Notes: generated from the sequence alone by a model not told the origin. Shown: positions 39,863-62,897, counted from the first letter of the stretch. The stretch: 64,000 bases of DNA from Glandiceps talaboti (GCF_964340395.1 NC_135549.1:15805842-15869841), one strand, 5' to 3'. Program-made: numbers and translations.

Positions 39863-41714
39863 TATTGACACATAAAAAGTTAGGTCAAAGCACATTTGAT
39901 AACTATTAAAATGTGTTCATTTCCTATTTTGTCATTTAAGTATAATTTCTCATATGTAAATCGGGCCTTACACGTAATGAAAACGTAAAGTTAAAAATAT
40001 ACTTGTTCCTCCGATTGTAAAATAAAAACTACATGAAATGTGCATATCTAAACTAATGCAATGAGCGATAATTTAGGGTCGAACATCTCAATTATCATTG
40101 ATAATCTAAGATAACATGACAAGAGAACTAGAACTATTAGTGTACCGAAATAAACATCAAAATTAACAGATGTAAGTTTAAGACCTCAGCTGTCCCTCCC
40201 GTGTTTATGGTTATAGGCTCCACCCTTAGAGCTACTCGATAGGGAATCAGAGCCGAACAATGGTGTCGCCCTTGTAGTACATGTGCCGGTTTCAAGCAAT
40301 CAATTGGGCTTACAAAATTTTTGTTAACATATTATATTTCGAAATCTTCATGTCATATGACGACAATTTTTGATAACACAACGACATGACTATCCATTGT
40401 GAGCTATCTCTTACTGTGGTTAGTTCAATTATTATCATTCATGTTGACAAGTGTGTAAAATTTTAATCACAAAGCAAATTAATTTTTTGCGTGACTAATA
40501 ATACGTGGAGATGTTGATAAGAAAAGTATGGCGAGTATATGAATATTAATTGTAGCTGTGGTAGTTGACATTATAATCTTTCAGTTGGCGCAACTCGGGA
40601 CAGATAACAATCTGATAAAGTAATTGTTGTGATAAAGATAACAGATCCAAAAACCAAAATAATTCAGATAAATTAAACATAGTCAAGCATGTGACGTAAC
40701 GCAACATGGAAAGAACTGAAATGGATTGTAACCTCGGTAACGATTTCGTCACTTACGGTCAGCGATGACGATTCAACGCCGTCGTGACCCACACGAATAC
40801 ATGTAAACAATGTGTAACGCCAAAGATGACCAACTCCAACATCCACCTGTATGTGGTTAATTATTAATATTTTCACACACAAGAGTTGGGACTTTCTGGC
40901 GTATCTCAGACAGGTGTGTTCGGGACTGGATTGCCGTGTGAAATAAACATCTGTACGGTCTGGTAGTCGAGAAAAACATTTAGACAAATATGTATCAGCG
41001 ATCTAAAACTTAATAAAAAAAAGCAATAAATATACTCTGGGCGTTAGAAAACGTACCGAATAAACACTCAAGTTGATAATTATTCGCGCCAATTTTGACA
41101 ATTGATGCAACAACAGAATATAAGTTAATAAATGGTCGAAGAGTAGGAAAATCTTAATATCTCGGTGCGCACACATAACCTGGAGAATTAAAGTAAAATT
41201 TGGCGAAGTCAATGTGGAATTACAACATATAGGAAGAAGCCACTTTGTTTGTTATAATGTTTTCTTTAAAATGCATATTGTAATTGAATAAAGACCATAC
41301 GTAAATTTGACGGATAGTGACTGACTCCAATGTGATACAAAATCACTTGTAAAAGATTTTAAGCAAACATCTTAACGTATCTTTAAGTAGTTTACTTTCT
41401 CTTACGTCCAATTTAAAAGTGAAAATCTCTTTCATGAGATGCGCTGTCGGCGGATTGGGTACACCACAAAAGAGGAAATCGAAATCCGCTTGTGCCGTGT
41501 GCTATCCGCAAAGTCGCAGTGGGCAAAGCAAACTGTGTGGTACTGTTTGCGTAAGGGGGTGATAAGGCACCCTGCTTGCCCTGTGATTACTTATGTCAAC
41601 AGCGAAAAATAGCAACATTTCACAAATCAAATCGACAAACAACGTGAGCGAATCGGAATGCAAGGAGGGCGAGTTTAGAATGCGTTTGGTAAACCGTCGA
41701 ACAATCCCGCTAGG

Positions 41715-41896
41715 AATTTAAAGCGCATGTACGCAGTAGAGGGCCGTGAATCCTGTCATCAGTCGTCCACACGACAGCAGCGTCGATAGGGTGCTCCGAT
41801 CATTCCATCCCGGAAAGACATAAGACAAGACGATCCAGGAGGTTGTAAACTCTTCAAGATAGTCATCTAGAACGAAAAAGACCATCCCTCTTACAG
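41715..41896 (+). other. Candidate promoter and non-coding exon ending in a donor
   Basis: A TTTAAA motif (41717-41722), then TCAGTC (A at 41761), then GC-richer sequence ending CAG|GTAAGG at 41896/41897. The TATA-like spacing (44 bp) is longer than normal, so the start is uncertain. It could be an alternative 5' exon of the GATA gene or a non-coding transcript. Confidence 0.3.
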
Positions 41897-44800
41897 GTAA
41901 GGATTCTCAAAGAAATCTGCGTGCCCATGAAGGACGGAAGATCAGATAGCGCGGAGGATGTATCGGGTATTTTGTCATGATATATGTATTATTAGGAGCG
42001 ATAAGGTTGATGTACAATGTCCTAATGATACATACAACATGATGATGCCATCTTTATCTGCGTCACCGTGACGAAATCAACAACGAAATCTACAAATCAT
42101 CATCGTCTTGTACAACAACCTTCTTATCAGTTTCAGTTTACGGAGCTGAGTGCTGTGCAGTGGTTTGGTTCTTATCGCAGCAGTCATATACATCGGGACT
42201 AAAGATATTGTTCTCCGCATATCAGGTGCGAAAAGAGAAATAATACAGCTATCTATTCTGACTTTGAAATCTACATTGAAATCGACAATCGTCCTGCATG
42301 TTCGACAGGCTACGTGTTATCTTCTAGTTTTACGATGTCTTAATTACTACATGATGAGACTTCGATATTTTTCTGTCATTTTATAACGACGTAACGCTGA
42401 CAAATGAATATTTTACTCTTATCGCAAGTCGTAATGGTTGTCTTTTTTAAATTTTTGAGTTCAAGTTACAATGAATACTGTTAGCGTTTCGAATATCATC
42501 CATTTTAATTCTATGGTTTGTGGCATTTCGTCTCGCGGAATACCAATACGACTGTACTTCCACACTATCAAATTTCATACATAATTCCATAGTTTTACGT
42601 TCCTTGATCTCATCGCGTGTAAGCTTAGCATCACACAAGTTCACATTCTTGAACTTCGATGATTCAACACTGCTCGTTCGTTCACTCGCTCATTATCTCA
42701 GTCGTTCTGAAATATAAGCTTGTAACTGGCAATCCACAACCTTTCGTCGAAAGCTTTCTTGATATTTAAAAGATAATCATGAATGTATAATAACTCGGTT
42801 TTTAAACCATAATTTGATCGAATCTACTCGAGAAAAATACGATGACATCGTCACGTGTTTTGAGGATTAACTGAATGCGTTTGAACGTAGAAATTATATT
42901 CGTTGCTAAAATATTTCGATATGATGAATTTGGACTACTTGAAACTCTCAGACAGTGAAAACAAATTACGGGGAAAAAATAACAAAAACGACAACGCGCT
43001 TAAATATTTACTGTGTAAATAGAATACATTTTAAAGCAAGATTTCGATACCAAATCATATTTAAAGACTTGTTGAAGATTCTATGTACTGATAAAACTTT
43101 GGTGTGCTTAAAAATAAGGTACATCAAAACGAGACTTTTTCCTTGAGAAAATATTAGGTACTATAAGTGAGGTTTGAACGTCAATGACGTCTATTGTGTT
43201 CGAAGGGTCTTTCCATGGCATTTCGGGTTTTAATTCTGACTAAAAACCAATTACAATATTTGCTTAAAAATCGGGATGGTCCAAATGTACTCAGAAAAAA
43301 AATTAAAGGCAGATTTGTCTTTCTTTGATTGTTCGCCGAGATACACCTGGGCTGGGCGGCTTTACACGAGCGATTACAGGGTTTTGGGTTCAGTTGGCAA
43401 AGCGCCCCCTGGCGTTATCATATATCAAAGACAACCCCATTCTTGGCATCAATTATTTGGATTTCTATTTCATAAGTGTTTGAGCTAAAATATTTCCGTC
43501 CTGTGGAAGAGTTTTGGTGTTATTCTACATAGCAGGGAGCACAGTGAATTGATATTATATCAAGTCATATCAAGGTACTGTAAAAAAAAGTTGTTGGAAA
43601 TGTTCGGGTAACTTGAAACAAACAGTGTGTTGAAATCCTTCCTAGGACTTATCTCAACGTATGAACGATACGATTTCAAATATGACATTTGCTTACTAGG
43701 ATCTGAGATGAAAAGAGGGCAGTTTCAAAAGCACACACATATCTCAGCTATGTTTATCTGGACAACGTTGTTCAAATCGAACAAACATATTATTTTTTTC
43801 CTATCTGAAGTACTATCTCTGAAACATCCTGTGTATACGAATGCATATATGTTTACTTAAAAGTCAAGTGAATTTCTAAAATTGGATGACAATGATGGAT
43901 AGCTGGTACTGAGAATCATCTTGTATTGTACTATAAAACTGACCGACAAAAACATAACATGGGTACAATGTACATACAAGACTCACTGTGTAGCCGGGAC
44001 GACGCTATTAGGATGCAATACGTGAAGTTTGTAAATTTAAAGCGAAATGTTGTTAGCATAGTATTTCGGAAAAAAGGTCATCGCGGCAGAAGTAACAGGA
44101 TTTTTTTTGATATTGGATGAGTTGTTTTTAGACACCATGAACAAAGGTTAATGGTGAGACGAAGTTTCGATAACGTGTTTTGTTGTTTGTTTATCACTTC
44201 TTACGGTTAGAGATGTTTCAAACAGACTAACTTTTCAAACGTACCCTCTCTTTTACATTGTAAATTGCAGTCATACGACGTGTGACAATAACTGCATAAA
44301 AATATTAAGTTTTTACTGGAGGTGTGTTGATTTTGTGCATCTCGACATTTCTTTTACCGCCATACTAAATTTGGTTATATTTTTTATACAAATCGTGGAC
44401 CTTACAACACATCCGATGGCTGAAACCCGACGACAAATAATGCCATTGGGTTTATCCGATTCATTGCTCACATACACCGTCAATTCAAGATGTTATGATA
44501 AAATAATATTTACTCAAATTTCTGATATCACAATCTCCGACCCTTCGGCAAGTCGGTGTGATTTGTTTTCGAGTCTCCGTCGTCTGATGGTTGCCTGAAC
44601 ATTTTTGTTTCAAGTAATATGTCTTTCTTTATATCACGGGTTGAATTTTTATAGTTTTAAAACAATTTATTCATACGGTATGAATAAAATTGCCTAAAAG
44701 AAAAATTATGTTACATTTTCTATTTATGTGATTTCACAAATAACAAGTGCGCTGGGATACCACACATGTCAATTGTCTATGTAATATGTCTGACTTATCA

Positions 44801-47800
44801 ACCTGTTGTGGCGTTACATTGCGATCGTATGTATATATGATTTTATCGATGGCTGTAAACACCGTTGCCGTGTTCATTTCTAGGTTTTATATATAAATAA
44901 CCATGTCGATCAGAACAGGGAATACATAAACATGATATGAACATGGGGTATATCAACTAACATAAATTATCTTTTTACACTATCGCATTACGGTACCAGT
45001 CCCACATCCTATGTCAATTTCTTTATCAGCTCTTCACCGATTTGGTGATAAACTTAAAACACGTTGTAATTGTTGGCAAAACGCTGTGTGTGATAAGACA
45101 CTATCTTCGACCGATGAGAACAGGTGAGGCCATGTATGTCACGGCATGGCATGAGAAATTCCATCTCGTCTATCACCTGTCGTGTTTCACGGTCCGCGTC
45201 GTGAGTTGCGTTTCCACCTTTTATGTACACATCGGCTAAAACTTGCACAACAACATGAACCGCTTCGCATACATACTTTATCCGGCGCCAGATACTGTTC
45301 TCTGAGTTTCTCGTGGCCTACATACGACCGTTAATTTCATTTTCTGGCATTCTTCATTTAGATATGTGAGTGGTGAACTCGAATCGTGAGCACTAAGAAA
45401 CTGCAAACATGGGATGCAGAACAACGTGTAACCAAAATGGTGTATGTACACATGTATAGGAATAATCTGATATTTTTTTGGAACATATATACCGTTAAAT
45501 CTAGCTCGAGTGATTTTTTTTGTCATAATAGTCAAAACTAACTGAATTTTTACAGGTTTTTAAAGGCGAATATGTGAATTTTTTAAGTGTTTACAATATA
45601 GTTCTAACCGTGGCCAAACTTAATGCTGGGATACAACCAAACATGTTGTTTGAATGAGATGTTTTTGTGAAAAACACAATTTTTGACGTATTGTCTTGGT
45701 AACAGACGGCATGTTTCTATTTCCAAAACTATAGTGACAATCTTAAATGATAATATTTTTCAAACTGAGAAAGAAAACGAAGGGTAAATGTGCACAGAAA
45801 ATCTTCATGCCCGATACGGTGCATAGATTCAATTTTAAATAAAGAGGGCGCTGTTGCGATTGTTTGAAGCAATCGGTCTCTTCCGAGTCTCCCATGTACA
45901 TCATAGTAGTCACCGAATACCCCCCCCCCTTTTTTTTTCCTTAAATTTATTTCTGCGACTGCAGATATTGTTTTCTATAAGCAAGTACATTGGATCATCT
46001 TTCCCTGGTAATTAAGGTCGCTATTAAATCGCATTTAAAGATATTTGGTATAAATTTTACATAACTTGAGCCTTGAGGCAGAGCAAGCTTACTGTAATCC
46101 CAATAGTCCGTTACTCGTGCCGACAAAAGGCGACTACACCTGCTAGAAAGTACATTTGTGTTGAATCTCACAAATAAGAGATAAATCGCACTTACTCTAT
46201 TAAAAAAACGGAATTTAGGTGTAGCTATAGCATGGAATTATTTTGAAGACAGACTGCACTGATTTATGGCATATTTAGTAACATAACGAATTCCAAGTGG
46301 TGACAGTTGAAAGAAATGCAAAGCTCGTGGCGCCGTGGCCTTTGTTTCGATTCGTTTCATTATACAGATTGAAATGGCCGATGGGTCTGCCTACAACAAG
46401 TATTTTCTGATGAAGGCCAGCCACTAAAATCGTGTGTTTCGACGCAGTCTTATTTTTCCGGTAATTATGGATAAGATTTTAATCATGACATTAAGCCGTT
46501 ATTGGAAATAGTGTTCACTCAGTTCAGCTGTCTCACAAGCCTGTATTTTATGTGACATCCAAGTATTTGACACGTCGTGTACTTCGCTATCCAATTTATT
46601 TTATTTTATTTTGTACCCTGAATATTGTTGTTGTTTTTTTTTGAAGAGGAGTTTTCTTGGATTCATCATTGCACAATTTTTCCTATATTCAGTAATTAGT
46701 TCCTAGCATTACTAACAGATAGTGAGTCTGATAAACTCTGATTAATTATACAACTTGGCTGTCGGCGCAACATTTTTTTTTGCTTACTTGAGTATTCAGT
46801 AAAAGCTTAGCTGCGTCCTATCGAGAGGAAAGTGGATTTCGACAATTTCCGAATTGCATTTTAAAAAGTCGATGACTTCACCGTACATAGGAAATGCGTG
46901 TTTTTTTCCCCCTACGCCATCCATATGGCAGCAATAGAATACAGTCTCTATTGGGCACAATATTAAACTCAAATCTGAGGGATTAAAAATAAATGAAGAC
47001 GCCAGTATTTAGATTATACAAATCACTGTTCATTAATTTAAAGTGACCGGGATGGCCAAGTTGTGCAGTTGGATTGATTTTCCATGAAAAACGTGCTAAA
47101 TCAAACGCTGTGGCAGGAACGCTGGGGCGAACTCGTTTCCGTTGAGAATTTCCACTCTCTCTCTAAATTGTAACTCCGACTATACCGGGCCGCAAATGTT
47201 ATCAAAGATCAACATCAACGCTTTTAGCCATGTAAAAGTAAAATCTTGAGTTGAATCTCAACCAAAGATATACTGTTCATGGCTAAGTATGCCTCGCATG
47301 TTTCGGAGGAAAAAAAATTATAATTTCGCGTTCTTTTTGAATTACCACTCCGCCTGTCACGTCAATGCTACACCTTCTTCAGTCAAAAATGTTGTAAACT
47401 CGACTAAATTGTTATCATAAAAATCATGTTTTGTTGATATATTTTCAGCAGGTTAAAAAAATGTGAAAGTTTCAGTCTTTCCGACTTCACCATTGTTGGT
47501 GAAATTTGCAGGAGAAAATGTTACGTATTGAGTTTGCTGTTTTCAAAGATGTTACTTTTTCTGTAGGTTTTCAAATATGTTTTTCCTTTTCATCTTAACT
47601 TATGAGTATTCTCATTTTGTATCGTCGAGATAATGGTCACTGTTCATTGTACTAGGATCGCCGTTATGTGTTTAAAGATAATGATAACTGGAATTCTATA
47701 GAGTTTTCAACCAAACGCGATATAGTCTGTTTGCTAAAGACAGAAAGCTTATTCTGACATATGATCTAGTGACAAATTGATTATTCCGCTTCGGGGTAGA

Positions 47801-49295
47801 AATGCAACCTGTAAAACGGACTACATAGGTTGCGATACGAAAAAAAAATAACCCGACCAAATATAAACTAAAAACGCGGGAAAAGAAAATATCGTCTGAC
47901 AATATCCATAGAAACGCAACACTCCCTGACGAGGAAATCCATGGAGAGTCGATGCGTAATTGAAAAATTACGTAAGCATAGCAGTGACTGAGACGAACAA
48001 AATGAAATTTTTCGCACTTCGGAGTGTTGAGTCGAGATGTTGGTGATAACAGTATGCCTGGTGGCGATATTGAGTATTGGTACAACGCAACGTACGGGTT
48101 GACAGATTGGTGAAAGTAACACGGCAGCTGTGAGTCTGAACGACTTACTGAATTTGGTTAAACTATAGGTCGCGACACTTGTACACGAGTGCCATCATTA
48201 AAACGGGGTGAACTAACCCATGAATGAATCCGTTTGGCAATGCGATAGCCATGGAATTTTTTTTTTTACTATCACTCTCTACTACAAAATCACGCAGTGG
48301 ACTGAACGCCGCGACGGCACAGAGTACGACATAACCCTTAGAGAATCAACAAGGCAGCAGGATGGCTACAGAGAAAGCAACTACAAGACAAGAGACAGTC
48401 ATGACATGTGCCTAAAATGCCTACAAATTACGATCTATGTTAGTATAAAGAAAAAAGTATAGGTGAAAGTGTACACAAGAGTCTAACTGGTTCCACCCTT
48501 TCTTGTTGCATAATCCCTTATCAAGACAAAAGTTTTTGAAGAACTAGAATTTCGTGTCGCATTTTTAGGAAGGCTTTGTTCAAGATTAATATACTATGTA
48601 TTTTTTTTTAAAATATACAATGTATTATGAATCACCCTGAAAAGGGAAAATAGCCCGAGTAAGTATCATTAAGTTTAGAACACAAAGCATTGCTTATTTT
48701 CTTACGTTGAGATGTTTGTGTTGATATTATTTCTCTAAATATCATTCATTTCTCTTCTCTTAGTGGATTTCGCTTTTTTTATGTATTTACTAAGTAGATG
48801 TCATTTGTGGAAGAGTTTACTTATGGACGCTGTGGCAATACAACACTCCTTAACAAAGTAGACGTTCTTAAAATAAAATATTTGTTCTTTGACTATGGCC
48901 GCTCATATTACGGAGTCATTCAAGCGAGTATTCGGCCGTTGGACTTACTGACAGATTTCTAGTCATGGACGCTACTAATTGGGAAGTGATCTAACTGGTG
49001 TTTATTTCATATCTATGTGTTTATGGTGAAACAGTGTAGATTTGAGATGCAGTAATCCAATAAGCTTTCTAAAATATAATACATGAAACAGAGACAGTTG
49101 CATTACCAACTCACTGCTTGCCATCGCGACGGGAAGGCGTATGAAACGAAAACACCAAGGTCGTAGGGGTCTCTCGTACAAGAAACTAGTGGATTTTTTT
49201 TCACTCTGTCTACGCAGTGCTCAGCAACATTTTGCCATGTATTGTTGATTTCACTCGGGATTCGGGCTAAGTAGAGGGAGTAGTATTCCGCTTAG

Positions 49296-49303
49296 TGACG
49301 TCA
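49296..49303 (+). promoter_or_regulatory. Perfect CRE, 2.5 kb upstream of GATA start
   Basis: TGACGTCA within GTGACGTCAC. A second perfect CRE lies at 49894-49901. Confidence 0.25.
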
Positions 49304-49893
49304 CAGTCCCGGAAAATTGACTACTTAAGGACCAGAAATTTAAATGCTATTATTTTTAGATGTCTAGCTTTTGTGGTAACTTAACTAATTTTACTCAGAC
49401 AATCATGGCACAAGGAGTCCAGTGCGCTCTCCTGAGCTTTTCGCGAGGCTCCATGTCGCAAACACCATAGACTCCGGGTATCCACGTAGAGTATTACTAA
49501 TACTAAAAGAGGTATATAATAATGCCTAAGAGTGGAGTAATTATCTAAATGAAACTCTAAATTATTCAACAAAGGGAGTGCTAATATGATTGTTTGCAGC
49601 AGTTAGTTGACAATACTAAATACTGATGTCGTCTAAAAGAGGAAAACAATAAACTAAATTTCTTCGAGAACTATACCGTAAGAAACCACTGTCTGCTATA
49701 TTCAGGATCCTTTGGCAAACTTTTTTGATAGTTGAATATAACAAGTGCAATGACTCTGTAACTCAAACATACCCGTGTCAGATCACAGACATTTCATATA
49801 TTTATTCAAGAAAGAGATATGGTTCCAATTTCTGGACTCCAAAAATCTGGACGCTAAAAAGTTGTTACAATTTCGGGGTATTTACTTAACCGG

Positions 49894-49901
49894 TGACGTC
49901 A
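49894..49901 (+). promoter_or_regulatory. Perfect CRE, 1.9 kb upstream of GATA start
   Basis: TGACGTCA in a GC-richer patch with GGCGGCGC at 49920-49927. With the site at 49296 it makes two identical palindromes within 600 bp. Confidence 0.25.
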
Positions 49902-50799
49902 TGACCCTGGCGTCTGAGTGGCGGCGCATTTAAATTAGTGTGACCATCAAAAGGCCACCGCAGTATCACCCAATTATATAGCTGTCAATCCACTGTATGA
50001 GCAGAAATCCAAGCGCTCTCCCCGTGGCAAAGCAGAATGTGGGGCCGTCCATCCCGTCTGTTGTAGCGTTGTATGGGCAAGTATAGCGACTCTAGTAAAC
50101 CAGGGGTTGAAGTTGCAAGTTTAAGGGTCGCCAAGTCAGTATTGTTATTGGGGGCGTGTCGTAAACTTTTGAAGTGTTATTGTTTGAAAGAGTGGATAAG
50201 GATCTCGCTGACACGTGTAGGGCTCCATTCACACCTAACGATTGGTCTAAACCAATCATTATGGCAACTTTAGATCGCAATCTAACGGTTGACACCGTCT
50301 ACACGATATATACTACGTCGTTGAAAGTGCTTCTACACAGTAGCGAGCACTCAAATATCCACCGGGCAATTTCACGCACCCTTCGTAGCATAAGTGAAAG
50401 TTAGTTTTCCCCTCCGTCTGATAACTAACGATTCGAATCGTCACTCAATATCAGTCAAAGTTATCACTCAAAGCCCTTATAGCCTGAAGTACTCTAAAAC
50501 AAACTTTTTTCCGCTCTTCTGTTACTCGTCAGGGGGTAAATGAACTAACTTTAACAACAGAATTTTATACGCTCTCTCTGGATGGATGAAAATCCCTGAA
50601 TGCTGGCACTTTGTAAACAATTAGAAATCATAGCGCTAACATTGATATGCAACACATCCAATCGAAAGGTCTTAATATAAGGCTGAGAGCGTGGCGAAGT
50701 GGACTCACGTGAATGGCAATCTATTAGCCAGGGTTGTCACTTGCCTTCTCGGTATGATTGACAGTTTGCGTTCATGAAGTCAGTAGTTTGCTTTGTTAA

Positions 50800-50874
50800 C
50801 CAATCAGGGCGGGGCTTTTACGGGACTAGTAGACCAAACGTCAAAATCAACATTCTAATAGAGGCCATGATTGG
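50800..50874 (+). promoter_or_regulatory. CCAAT box + GC box patch, candidate proximal promoter
   Basis: CCAAT at 50800-50804 is followed two bases later by GGGCGGGGC at 50807-50815, an NF-Y plus Sp/KLF pair. A reversed CCAAT (ATTGG) sits at 50870-50874. There is no TATA box. A possible donor GAG|GTAGGC at 51001 could splice to the 51559 acceptor. It is about 1 kb before the start codon. Confidence 0.45.
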
Positions 50875-51559
50875 TCATTAGTACATACGTCGCGCCATGC
50901 CTGTCTGACTAGCTTAGCCCAGTGGCGCCAGCATTGCGGGAGAATGTGCCGCAAAAGAGATGGGTAACAAACGCTTACTTGTTTGCTGTTCATACATGAG
51001 GTAGGCAGTTTTCCTTCACGTTTGGGTGCCTATACTGGACTGGTCAGTCTTTTTTATTCTTAACTTCGAAGTTTGGTTGGTTTGCCGCGACTAGTAATGC
51101 AGTTTCTCAGCGCTTTTTTATCGGCACACGCTACCCTTGCGCGCTTCACTGTTTACGACACTCCTCCGATGTAAACACAGATAGTCAACTAGCTCTTCGA
51201 AGTGAATAATTCACTCTCTTATCGCTGCAATTATATCAGCCCTCTCAATGCAAAGTTCAGAGGTACCATCCCTTTACCGTAAATCATACCTAATGCGTTG
51301 TTGGTATTTATCGCGTTAATTTATATGTACAATTTCGCTAAATCGCGCAATGATCATCAACACGATTCGGTAATCGGTGCAGTTCGACCATACCTCCACT
51401 TCTGAATACGTCGCTGAATGAAATTCTTCAGTAATTCTTTCTATTTACACGCGTTGTTCATGCAATTATCGATTGCCATGTATACGGCACTCAGCTGTTC
51501 TCAGACTCCCCACTAACGTTTGCATAAGCATTGATTTATTCCATTTCTAATCGTTGCAG

Positions 51560-51776
51560 ACTTACATCGAGATTCCGGTTAGCGTCAATACGTCATCAGA
51601 ACATCTCTACAAGCTTATCAACTACTTGTAATTGCTGTAATCATCGGCTGCTACTGAAACTACTGAGACAACTACTGCAGGGACTTCGAAAGCTTCTTGC
51701 AACTAGTTTTACTACTACTACTACTACTATTACTACTACTACTACTACTACGAGAAGTAGCAGTGAAACCACAAGT
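51560..51776 (+). other. 5'UTR part of the first coding exon
   Basis: The acceptor AG at 51558-51559 follows a pyrimidine-rich tract and a branch-point-like CTAAC at 51513-51517, about 43 nt upstream. This implies an upstream non-coding exon. The segment has no ATG before 51777. The frame of the GATA protein stays open through the whole segment, but without a start codon. It contains an ACT repeat at 51711-51751. Confidence 0.75.
51711..51751 (+). repeat. ACT trinucleotide repeat in the 5'UTR
   Basis: About 13 ACT units with one ATT interruption, ending 25 bp before the GATA start codon. Confidence 0.9.
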
Positions 51777-60977
<9,201 letters not shown>

Positions 60978-61242
60978 ATTAGACTTTCAAAAAAAAGTCA
61001 GTCTCCTGGGCCCAGGATTGAGATGCCTGGCGGCAATGTGTGTTTGCATAACCAATAAGAGAGTGATTTGATGTATAAAAGCAATCAAGGCTTAGACCCA
61101 GAGAGACTTGAGCGGGACAGTGTACCTCTATTAAATAATATGTATAAGAAACTGAAGAATACAGCAACGATGTGTGTAATAGTTCATTTTTAAGTCGTGT
61201 TATGAATATGTAAACATCAGTCGACGGGAAAACAAAGAGGTT

Positions 61243-61248
61243 AATAAA
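61243..61248 (+). terminator. Poly(A) signal AATAAA, proximal candidate
   Basis: First canonical hexamer after the stop codon, 266 nt downstream. TG-rich sequence follows around 61310-61340. Confidence 0.45.
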
Positions 61249-62380
61249 ATATCTCGTCGCTGACACGCATTCCAGAGTACGTCAAGAGAGAAAAAAAAAC
61301 TTTGATTCTACTGTCTCAACAGAACTCGACTGTTTTGTATGAACGTAAACCATGAGAACCTGCATTCCATCTCCGGTAGTAATATTTAGTGGCCTATTTC
61401 CAACTCAAAAAAACCCCTAAGTGATGCTCAATTTGACGCTGAGATCGTGACACTATAATACATATATTAAACATTGTGTTGAGTGTACAAGCTAACTAGA
61501 CGCTATTCCTTGCATCACCTGACCAAAACGGTGACTCGATCGGAGAGACGCTAAAAAAGGTGACCATGCCAACGCCCGGGATTCGTCTTTAGGACGTCAC
61601 GCTCCCTATAACCCGAGAAGGGTTCAGTTGCTGGGATAAACATATGTCACTTCCTTTAGGGAATTTATATATAGACTATGGGGAACAGTGTTGTTGTATA
61701 TTATTGCACGCTTCTGTTCACTATAAATTATATTGTGCTTTGCAATCTTCCTCCGTGTATTTTAGCTATTTTCTAGTTCAACTCCAGTACTTATTGCTGA
61801 TTAAATGGGTTTGTGGTCAAGGCGGATCAAACTTAATTGAAGTGTTTTTTGATAGTCGGATTAATAATTACATTCTGTTGAAACAAATGCTATATGAAGT
61901 CCGACATTTCATAAATGTATCGACGTTCTGCTTGTTCAGCTGTGAAGCCTGGGACGTTGGGAATTTTACGCAATCAAATATGTAGGCATGAATTTTGTTA
62001 CTTTCTTGCACAGCATGTTATTATTTTTACGTTGATGTAATTTCTTCTGTTAGGCCTGTGTCTATTTTGTGATACTGTAAAGTGACTACAGTTGTGACAG
62101 TCCGGCATTTTGGTTGCTAACGCTTTTTTTTATATATGTGTTGGTGTGTGTGTCGTGCACTTACTCCAGATGTAAATAACCACTTTTCCAATTCACGAAA
62201 GATTTTACTTGGAGGGGGGAGTAGAGCACCCCTCTTTGCGGTTCCTATGGCAACAGCGATTGTTGAAATTGGGACACCGTCATTACTGCAAAACTCGTAT
62301 TTATTGTTAGATTTTGACAAATTTAGCCTCTCATAGCTCAACGTTATACTGTCTAACTCTTCAAATGTATACCTCGCATG

Positions 62381-62386
62381 AATAAA
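62381..62386 (+). terminator. Poly(A) signal AATAAA, second candidate
   Basis: Canonical hexamer about 1.4 kb after the stop, in A-rich surroundings. Confidence 0.35.
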
Positions 62387-62527
62387 ATAGAAAACAAAAC
62401 TCGAGCTATATTACTGATCAAGGTTACTTTATAAAGATAATTAAAATTTGATAAATTGTATTTTTTTTTCGGTCATTTATTTGAAGAAAAAGTTCGTTTG
62501 ATTAAATTATTTGTGCAATATACAACA

Positions 62528-62533
62528 AATAAA
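62528..62533 (+). terminator. Poly(A) signal AATAAA, third candidate
   Basis: Canonical hexamer followed within about 40 nt by T/G-rich sequence, which fits a cleavage site with a downstream element. Confidence 0.35.
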
Positions 62534-62897
62534 TGATCGTATCACAAGATTTATTAAACTGTTCGTTCGTCTCATTCTGTAAACATGGTGAAATGTACAT
62601 TTCCACGGAAATAGATTAACTTTATCTATACGGATCTCAAGCACACGTGTATGTGAGTCATTTCATGAGAATACACCGTAACGGTAATATATCGAAAACT
62701 TTTAATATTTAGATTCTCTAAAGTCAGAAATGGATCACCCCTGTTGTCTGTACATGTTGTACAAAATATAATGTCGATTAAAATATGATATTTGAAAACG
62801 TACGTACTTGTGTTTGTGATATCTCGTTCGCGGAACTTGACATCTATTTATGTAACAAGATTTTGAACAGAAAGCTGCATTGCAGGCTTATATCACA

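Larger units (their letters stand above)
27359..51559 (+). other. 24 kb gene desert, possible 5'UTR intron
   Basis: Bounded by a consensus donor (27359) and a consensus acceptor (51558-51559). I find no protein family, tRNA or rRNA inside. Frames reach at most about 129 codons and are mostly repeats. GC-richer patches at 30270-30560, 32240-32370, 37190-37320 and 41440-41900 are the most exon- or enhancer-like parts. Confidence 0.45.
60978..62533 (+). other. GATA 3'UTR and proximal 3' flank
   Basis: The transcript must end after 60977. Possible polyadenylation hexamers are at 61243, 62381 and 62528. A 113-codon open frame (61644-61985) is AT-rich, unlike any family I know, and is most simply UTR sequence. 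The true 3' end cannot be fixed from DNA alone. Confidence 0.6.

Noticed and set aside
47696-48085. 129-codon minus-strand frame
   Set aside because: No family resemblance, no start context or neighbours that support a gene.
51531-51533. Upstream in-frame ATG as the GATA start
   Set aside because: It lies before the acceptor at 51558-51559, inside the presumed intron, and the sequence between is not conserved-looking. The ATG at 51777 has better context and begins the family-like N-terminus.
61644-61985. 113-codon frame downstream of GATA
   Set aside because: Lies in the probable 3'UTR; AT-rich, Cys/Tyr/Leu-biased as expected of non-coding sequence.
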